Source: Clostridiaceae bacterium
GTDB lineage: Bacteria > Bacillota > Clostridia > Oscillospirales > Acutalibacteraceae
Length of the DNA stretch: 35,149 nucleotides
Direction of reading: 5' to 3'
Assembly: GCA_016292785.1 (NCBI GenBank)
Contig: JAEDFL010000017.1
Span: forward strand, 1-35,149
Below the pieces are notes generated by a model. The model saw only the letters and a program-made list of their open reading frames with translations. It was not told the origin of the DNA and made no database searches. Shown here piece after piece: positions 16,401 through 22,300 of this stretch. How positions within the stretch are numbered: position 1 is the first letter of the stretch; each line of letters begins with the position of its first letter. The position numbers were made by a program, and so were the translations under genes.

Positions 16401-17005
16401 ACTTCTATAAGAATCTCTACAACTCGATTGAAAAGCTTGTTTCAATCCCGTCCATCGAGTTCTATAACTACGGTGACAACACCTACAATCAGAACATTGA
16501 CGAGCGTTACAACTACGCTATCGGCTTTGACGAGACCTTCTGGACAGAGCTTGACCAGTCCGATTTCGGCGGACTTGACGGCTTCCAGGATTACTTCGCA
16601 AGCTACTACGGCTATTCGGGAGACGGTGACATCAGACTTTCTCCGACAAAGCATGGTGCAGGTACAGGCTCAAAGCTTCAGATCGTTGAAGACCCGTTCG
16701 GTGAGGCTATTCTCAAGAACGAATACACCCTTGTAATGTTCGGCGATGTCAACGGCGACGGTAATATTGACGGACAGGATGCGGTCGTACTCAAGGCTTA
16801 TGCTTCGCTCATGCTTGATCCTGAGCTTACCGCTGCATACATCACTTATGCCGGCGACCTCAACTTTGACGGCAATATCGGTAACTCCGATGTTAAGTCG
16901 GTTGAAAACGCAGGCATAGGCAGAGAGAAGATCAATCAGGCTCCGTCGGAGTGCATAGGAAAGTATGTTTCCTTCGTTGATCTTGCAAACGGTGTAACCG
17001 CATAA
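13418..17005 (+). CDS. Large secreted dockerin protein with helical modules
   Basis: A 1195-residue protein. The signal peptide is about residues 1-27, ending VSA. Residues 30-870 are mostly predicted helical, with many Leu/Phe/Asp-rich stretches (for example LLDYLDDQVFAGLDVNFDL); I do not recognise the family. Two divergent FIVAR-like helical modules lie at about 885-1010, the second with ADYTQLDGQIDRVA and RYTAESVQAVVEAYKEA. A short beta segment with GAGTGSKLQI precedes a C-terminal type I dockerin at about 1108-1175, whose two calcium loops are GDVNGDGNIDGQDAVVL and GDLNFDGNIGNSDV. The start is GTG 13418 with GGAGGT seven bases upstream. The protein should be exported and held by a cohesin; the cohesin-like protein at 25254-27131 is a candidate partner. 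A terminator follows directly. Confidence 0.9.
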   Translation: MKQSKRLLCVLIAMVMLLSCFTVGVSAYKTSYTTCEYSSVKKPVFTKEQAGSALLDYLDDQVFAGLDVNFDLSALSLHIHIYSLDSLFDSVRDIVNHTLYKTFNFGDIEKMNFSVPKNTDIRRTSKNMSDLQVFGYFLQFLQQNASPLYKLADNSLDLGIIDNFFDMREKVPMLNDLHGYINEMVYKALFDSTGAGFEVGGYYDNLDNMLNEFINNRLIKFVGDMLAKSDGTNAFADFLGLAKNEDGTLKDYIALVDLLPSLKTSIGDYIDITSVCTYDLIESIFDALIDDIVVKFAGELILDALKIDPEDTAADTSYINIAISLFVTNESMGLPEDAAQEEMIAKFLESQGVANPTAPKPIDKVNVTLKYILKEGITKYIYFQDDGNGGKYLTLEPTFVSKLADYVKTLLPIIGSFWKDAPELSNEELDALDTMNDEQTFAFLLKFLLEALVDGVEFSENCNSIRELATFTLLDVLKDLYPDVEFEDLMSPKDENGNYISSQYNPSTDWCLDLAAALIDYYLVGEFGMETVNSDPTQITFDAELNAAFDFFLTKYAKLFNLGSYANSTDIWAKVYYSVNQVIPLTNICYGVENSKDGLREIVMDKLINPILDFDINTVLSLIGRRASTPTLKASLDKPLTQIVTNLLARLINGVFQLPHYETAGTTDNATQLALIIPYSYTKLDQITTNINTDGANNGTGLKNTVKMLLSYLTNITGAGSLCDTSLDLIAELIGVIDTDVYDYVTVDYNTNHPTGETYSISELRAIYDELALTGNEGLQYYDDNYEYFHMVDFAPWAYLEFKSTLGKAGGLLSQYDAAKEGNGEFPTRSDITFYCYSLRVYKDLLLGNQTYKSTYQLNKVLAPLGTVQYSDNLNADGTKKYTDRTWNAYWNAYQFAVKVMGEYQQHVNNGTIMDYRQSKINTARRQLSKAYHALKDYIGLADYTQLDGQIDRVANLFPPSRYTAESVQAVVEAYKEARSLDRDYDQDSQKLVDNFYKNLYNSIEKLVSIPSIEFYNYGDNTYNQNIDERYNYAIGFDETFWTELDQSDFGGLDGFQDYFASYYGYSGDGDIRLSPTKHGAGTGSKLQIVEDPFGEAILKNEYTLVMFGDVNGDGNIDGQDAVVLKAYASLMLDPELTAAYITYAGDLNFDGNIGNSDVKSVENAGIGREKINQAPSECIGKYVSFVDLANGVTA

Positions 17006-17026
17006 TCAATCAAATCATAATAATAT

Positions 17027-17058
17027 GGGGCTGTCGTTAAATCGGCAGTCCCTTTTTT
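17027..17058 (+). terminator. Intrinsic terminator abutting the next ribosome site
   Basis: A 10-bp stem (17027-17036 with 17043-17052, two G-T pairs, six-base loop) is followed by TTTTTT at 17053-17058. GGAGG of the next gene begins at 17060. Termination here should cut the dockerin transcript from the GH95-like gene unless there is read-through. Confidence 0.8.
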
Positions 17059-17069
17059 CGGAGGAAAAG

Positions 17070-19142
17070 ATGAAGCATACTGCAGTAATAAAAACAAGAC
17101 CGATAAGATCAGGAAAACATTCAACTCCGGACGGCGCACTCTGCGGCAACGGCGATATCGGAGTTATACTCGGCGAACACAAAAACGGAATGTCCTGCCA
17201 CATCAGTAAGGCGGATTTTTGGCTTGCCAATGAAAAGGATTCTGCATACGGAGGAATCAAGCCTGTCGGTACGCTTGATTTTGATATTCCGCCTGAGCTG
17301 TATGAAAATTATTACGTCGAACAGCGTATGGACGAGGGCGAGCTTTTCTGCCGCTTCTCTGACGGTAAACGCTTTTTTGAAATTTTAATTTTTGTCAGCC
17401 ATAACTCACGAACAGCATTTTTTGAGCTTGTCTGCTCAGATGACAGCGATGTTTCCACACCGAGGTTTGTTCCGTCGGATTTAGAATACGGAAGCCTTGA
17501 AGAAAAAGAGGAAAACGGAATAAAGTATTATACAAGGTCTTTTTCCGGTGATGAATTGCATTTTGAAACCCGGCTCACCGTTGCGGTGAAGTCGGTAAGA
17601 AATAAAAACCGTGTCATAAGCTCCGTTTCGCTCAACACGAATTTTGACAGCGGAAACGATGCGGAAAAGCTTGATCGGCTTTCGGAAGAACTGTTTGAAA
17701 GAGAGAAGCGGGAAAACAGGAATTGGTGGAAAGCCTTCTATGAAAAATCGGGCTTTAAATGCTCCGACAGCTTTCTTGAAATGAACTGGTATGCTTCACA
17801 GTATATGCTTGCGGTTTGCTCGCTGAATAGGGATTTCCCTCCGGGACTGTACGGGAATTTCATCACCACGGACAAGGTGAATTGGAAAGGCGACTATCAT
17901 CTAAATTACAACTATCAAGGCTCGTTTTACGGAGCGTGCTCCTCAAATCACGTTGAGCTGACGGATTGCTACGCCGCTCCGCTTTTGGCATTACGGGAGA
18001 GAGGAAAAGAATATTCCGAAAAATTCCTCGGTCAAAAAGGTGTATTTTATCCCGTTGGAATAGGTCCAAAGGGTATGATTACGGAAAAAAGCGACAAGGG
18101 CTGGGAGCGTTTGTTCCTCGGTCAGCGGAGTAATGCGGTTCATTCAGCGGATATTATGATAATGCGCTGGTACGCAACCTACGATAAGGACTATGCACGG
18201 AATATTGCATATCCGTTTTTCCTCGACATTGCGGACTTCTGGGAGGGCTATCTTGTCAAGCGTGACGGAGTTTATAATGTTGTTCACGATTCAATCCACG
18301 AAATTCCGTATTACCGTGATGACTTTGATCCCGAAAAGTACAAAAAGCAAATCAACGAGGAAAACAATCTGCTTACCCTCGGCTTGCTGAAAATGTTTTT
18401 CAAATGTATTATAGATATGTCTGCGGAGCTTGAGGTTGACGGCGACCGCAGAGAAAAATGGAGGGAAATCGTTGAAAATCTTCACGATTATCCGACTTTC
18501 AGGAAAAAGGGTAAAAAGGTTTTCAGATATACCTCAAAGGGAACGGCTTGGAATAACAGCAATACTCTTTGTATTCAGCATATCTATCCCTGCTCTCAGA
18601 TCGGTTTGGGCTCGAACCCCAAGCTGCTGAAAATCGCCAAAAACACCTTCTTCACAAACAACAGATGGAATGACGACAACGGAGGCTGCTCCTATTTCCC
18701 GTGCTCTGCCAGAATAGGAGTGAAACCCGAGCTTATCATAAAAAAGCTGAAACAGAATTTTAAAAAATTTCAGCTTCCGAATATGCTGCTTCTGCACGGC
18801 GGCGGATGCCTTGAAAACAGCAGTATAGCCTGCACAACGCTTAACGAAATGGTGCTGCAAAGCTATGACGGAACGCTCAGAATTTTCCCTGCCTGGGACA
18901 GACGGATCGACTGCTCGTTTGAAAATCTCAGGGCGGACGGAGCTTTTCTTGTTTCGGCGTCAATGAAAAACGGAAAAACTGAAAAGGTAAAAATTATCAG
19001 CGAAAGAGGCAGACGTCTTAAAGTCAAAAACCCTTTCAGCCGTTCACGGATAACCTGCGGAACGGACGGCTTTTTCTCGGAAAATGAGGATATTGAAATT
19101 GAAACTCAGGTCGGTATGACGGTTCTGATTGTTGAAAACTGA
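17070..19142 (+). CDS. GH95-like glycoside hydrolase, cytoplasmic
   Basis: A 690-residue protein whose layout follows GH95 alpha-L-fucosidases/galactosidases. It has an N-terminal beta domain with GNGDIGVILG (residues 26-35), a linker, then an (alpha/alpha)6 barrel from about residue 225 containing WKGDYHLNYNYQGSFYG (272-288). This aligns with the family block that carries two catalytic Asn residues (LNxN). Near the C-terminus RIFPAWDRRIDCSFENLRADG and SASMKNGKTEKVKIIS match the usual GH95 tail. The common SPEN motif with the acid Glu is not seen; at the matching place it reads VVHDSIHEIP, where the Glu may take over. No signal peptide is present. The start is ATG 17070 with GGAGG five bases before; the longer frame from 17025 lies in the terminator. 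It is about 100 residues shorter than most GH95 enzymes. The substrate is unproven. Confidence 0.8.
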   Translation: MKHTAVIKTRPIRSGKHSTPDGALCGNGDIGVILGEHKNGMSCHISKADFWLANEKDSAYGGIKPVGTLDFDIPPELYENYYVEQRMDEGELFCRFSDGKRFFEILIFVSHNSRTAFFELVCSDDSDVSTPRFVPSDLEYGSLEEKEENGIKYYTRSFSGDELHFETRLTVAVKSVRNKNRVISSVSLNTNFDSGNDAEKLDRLSEELFEREKRENRNWWKAFYEKSGFKCSDSFLEMNWYASQYMLAVCSLNRDFPPGLYGNFITTDKVNWKGDYHLNYNYQGSFYGACSSNHVELTDCYAAPLLALRERGKEYSEKFLGQKGVFYPVGIGPKGMITEKSDKGWERLFLGQRSNAVHSADIMIMRWYATYDKDYARNIAYPFFLDIADFWEGYLVKRDGVYNVVHDSIHEIPYYRDDFDPEKYKKQINEENNLLTLGLLKMFFKCIIDMSAELEVDGDRREKWREIVENLHDYPTFRKKGKKVFRYTSKGTAWNNSNTLCIQHIYPCSQIGLGSNPKLLKIAKNTFFTNNRWNDDNGGCSYFPCSARIGVKPELIIKKLKQNFKKFQLPNMLLLHGGGCLENSSIACTTLNEMVLQSYDGTLRIFPAWDRRIDCSFENLRADGAFLVSASMKNGKTEKVKIISERGRRLKVKNPFSRSRITCGTDGFFSENEDIEIETQVGMTVLIVEN

Positions 19143-19191
19143 GCAAATAAATCCAACAGTACACTTTTAATTATTAAATATGGCAAACTTG

Positions 19192-19220
19192 TTGACGAAA
19201 TATAAAAGCTGTGTTAAAAT
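19192..19220 (+). promoter_or_regulatory. Sigma-A-type promoter for the giant dockerin/FIVAR gene
   Basis: TTGACG at 19192-19197, 17 bases, TAAAAT at 19215-19220. The leader contains a small hairpin GAGTAAA/TTTACTC at 19237-19256. The gene starts about 75 bases after the expected transcription start. Confidence 0.75.
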
Positions 19221-19301
19221 GACTATGGGTATATTTGAGTAAATTTGTTTTTACTCTTTATACAAACTGTCTAACGAAAAGCAATTAAGGTGGTGCTTGT
19301 G

Positions 19302-22300
19302 ATGAGTCTCAAAAGAAAAATCATTAGTATATTGATAGTGATTGCCTTGGTTCTGTCATCAATCCCCCTGACTTTAGTGTCAGGAGGAAATACTGCGACG
19401 GCATCTTCTGCCGACTCAACGCTGGTTCTTCACAGACCTACGGCCGGCATATATGTTAATGATGTTACAAGAGTTGCATATGCTGTAAATTCTCTGAAAC
19501 CTCCTTCGGGTAACAATTCCGTCATTGTCAAGGCGACAAAGTCGGGTGTGCCCTATATCTCAAGCAGTTATGCGAACATAGCTTATGTAGGTGAAACTCC
19601 TTACTCGACTCAGATTTCTTTCACCCCCGGTGTGACTCTTGACGCTGAGCCGACCATCTCGTGCAGCAACACAACCGTTACCTATCTCACATCAACGCCG
19701 GCATATTCTAACGGCACATACACATGGACGGTCAGCGGCGGTACTGCAGAGCCGGGAACAGCTTTGATTTTTACCGTCAGCTATACTTACAGCGAAACAA
19801 ATGCGATCACCGGAAAGACCTATACGAACACCTATGAGACTCAGTGCGTTTCGTATGTTGAGGCAATAGCTTCCCCGGCAGGTATTTACACGGTCAAAAG
19901 AACCTACGAGAACTATGTTGTCGGCTCAAACACAAAAAACCGCTCTTATGTCGCAACAATGATTCTCGGTGAAAACACATACGGCTCGGTATACAACGGA
20001 GGTTCAGGCGACGGTACCGTTGACTTCACCAACAATTCTGCTTTCACAAGTAATGTTTCGGCGTGGACTTCGGACTTCGGTAATATGAAAAACTTCAGCG
20101 GAAGCAGCGCCAGCAGGGACTACAATGTTGCTTATGGGGCTGACAGCAACCGTCCTCTCTCCACAACATATATTGATAAAAGTGTTACTTCAACTCTTTC
20201 ATCCCTCAATCTCCGCATACATACCGTCCTCCCGACAATAGCATCAAGCTCGAATGAGAGAGTAACCGTTGCATATGACAATGTCTATGCCGTTCCGGGA
20301 ATAGTTCAGACATTTAGTTCGGATAGTGATTCCGAAGCTCTGTCAAATGACACGGCTGTTGTTTCCGAGCTTGGAATGACCAGACCGACAGGCAGTATCC
20401 AGCAGACTACAAGCTCTCTCAGCTCAACCCTGCAGTCTTATTTTGAGGGTGTAGGTCCGTGTAGGGACATCGGCACCAAAGAATATACTGTTACCATAAA
20501 ATATAATACGCCGGGCGGTTGGTCGGCTGTTTATGTAGGACAGTCCTTCAGCTTCAGATTTGTCACCTATGATAAAGGCTCACTCAGAACTCTTACCGAG
20601 GAGGTTTATTCTTCAGATCCTACCTCAATGACGACAAGCCTTGCCGACGGTGAATATAAGGGCTACAATCCGCAGTCATGGTACTACTCATCGGGCTGGG
20701 AGGATTTCAGAACGGCATATCTCAACGCAAAGACGATCCTTGCAAAGCCGAACACCTCGCAGACCGATATTGACAATGCGTACAACTCACTTGTCACCGC
20801 CTACAGCAACCTTGAAATGAGAAGGGCGGACTATTCTCTTGCCGACGCTTATTATAAGCAGGCAGTTGCAAAGAACAAGGACAACTACACCCTTGCTTCG
20901 TGGGCAAAGCTTCAAAACCTTATTGATAACTATGTTGCAAATTACAGCGCACTTTATCAGCCTGCCGTTGACAAATCTGCGGTGGATATCAAGGCCGCTA
21001 TCGACGCTCTTGAATATGCAACGGCAGATTATTCGGATTTCATCGCAAACCTTAATACGGTAAATAAAATGCTCAACGAGGCTCCGACGATCTACGGAAA
21101 ACCGGCTTCTGAGGTCTATGACGGCTGGTCTACGATCGAGTCCGTTCTCAAAAACTCAGGCTGTGTATATAATGAACTTGAGGGATATACGCTCGGTACA
21201 TACCTTGACGTTACCGAGCAGTCCACGGTTGACGGATATACGCTTCTCCTGAGAAACGCAATAGACAATCTCAAGCTCAACTCGGCAAACTACACAGAAG
21301 CTAACAAGGCGGAATCCGCATACAAGGTTCTCAAGCTTTCTTATATTGTAGATGATATTGCCCAGAACCTTACGGAGTCATATGACGCTCTCGTTGCTCT
21401 CCACGGTCTTGATCTTTCAAGACAGAGCGAGGTTGATGCGGCGGTTGCCACTCTTAAATACTGGCTCGACAATGTCGAATACAAGCCTGCCGATATCACG
21501 GAGGCTATTAACATAATCGCCGAAGCCAATTCGATTGACAGATCGCAGTACAGCGACCTTACGGCGGTTGACAATGCTGTTGCCGCTCTTGAAGCCAAAA
21601 TGGATCTGGATATCAGATACCAGAGCGAAATTGACAGAGGCGTAACGGCAGTCAGATCGGCGATCAATAAGCTTATTGCCAACCGTGCGGACTACACCGA
21701 TGTTGACGCAGCGATTACGGAAGCCGATGAGGTTGCGGACAACATTCTCACAACATATGCTTCCACCTACGGCTTTACCGCCGACACCTTCTATTCAAAC
21801 TGGTCTGACGTTACCGATGCAATCAACAATGTTGTCAGAGATCTTGACAACACTAAGCAGGCTCAGGTTGACGGATATGCCGCCGCTATCAGAAAGGCAC
21901 TCAGCGATCTTGTTGAGAACAAGGCGGACTATTCCACAGTTAATGCCGCTCAGCAGGAAGCCTCAGAAATTATTTCAACGGGCAGCGGTCTTTATACCTC
22001 CGAAAGCCTCAGCAGAGTAACAAACGCATATATCTCGGTTGTAACTAATCTTGATATCAGCAAGCAGGCTCAGGTTGACGGATATGCTCAGGCAATTACC
22101 GAAGCAATCGAACAGCTTGAATATCTCCCGGCAAATTACAGCGAGGTTGAAGCAAAAATTGCCGAGGCCAACGAAAAGCTTGCCGATAATGACGAATACA
22201 GCAACGCTCATCCCGGATACTCTCTTTATACGGGCAGCTCGGTTTCCGCTCTCAATCTTGCTATTGCAGGCGTTGATACAAGCCTTGACATCAGATACCA

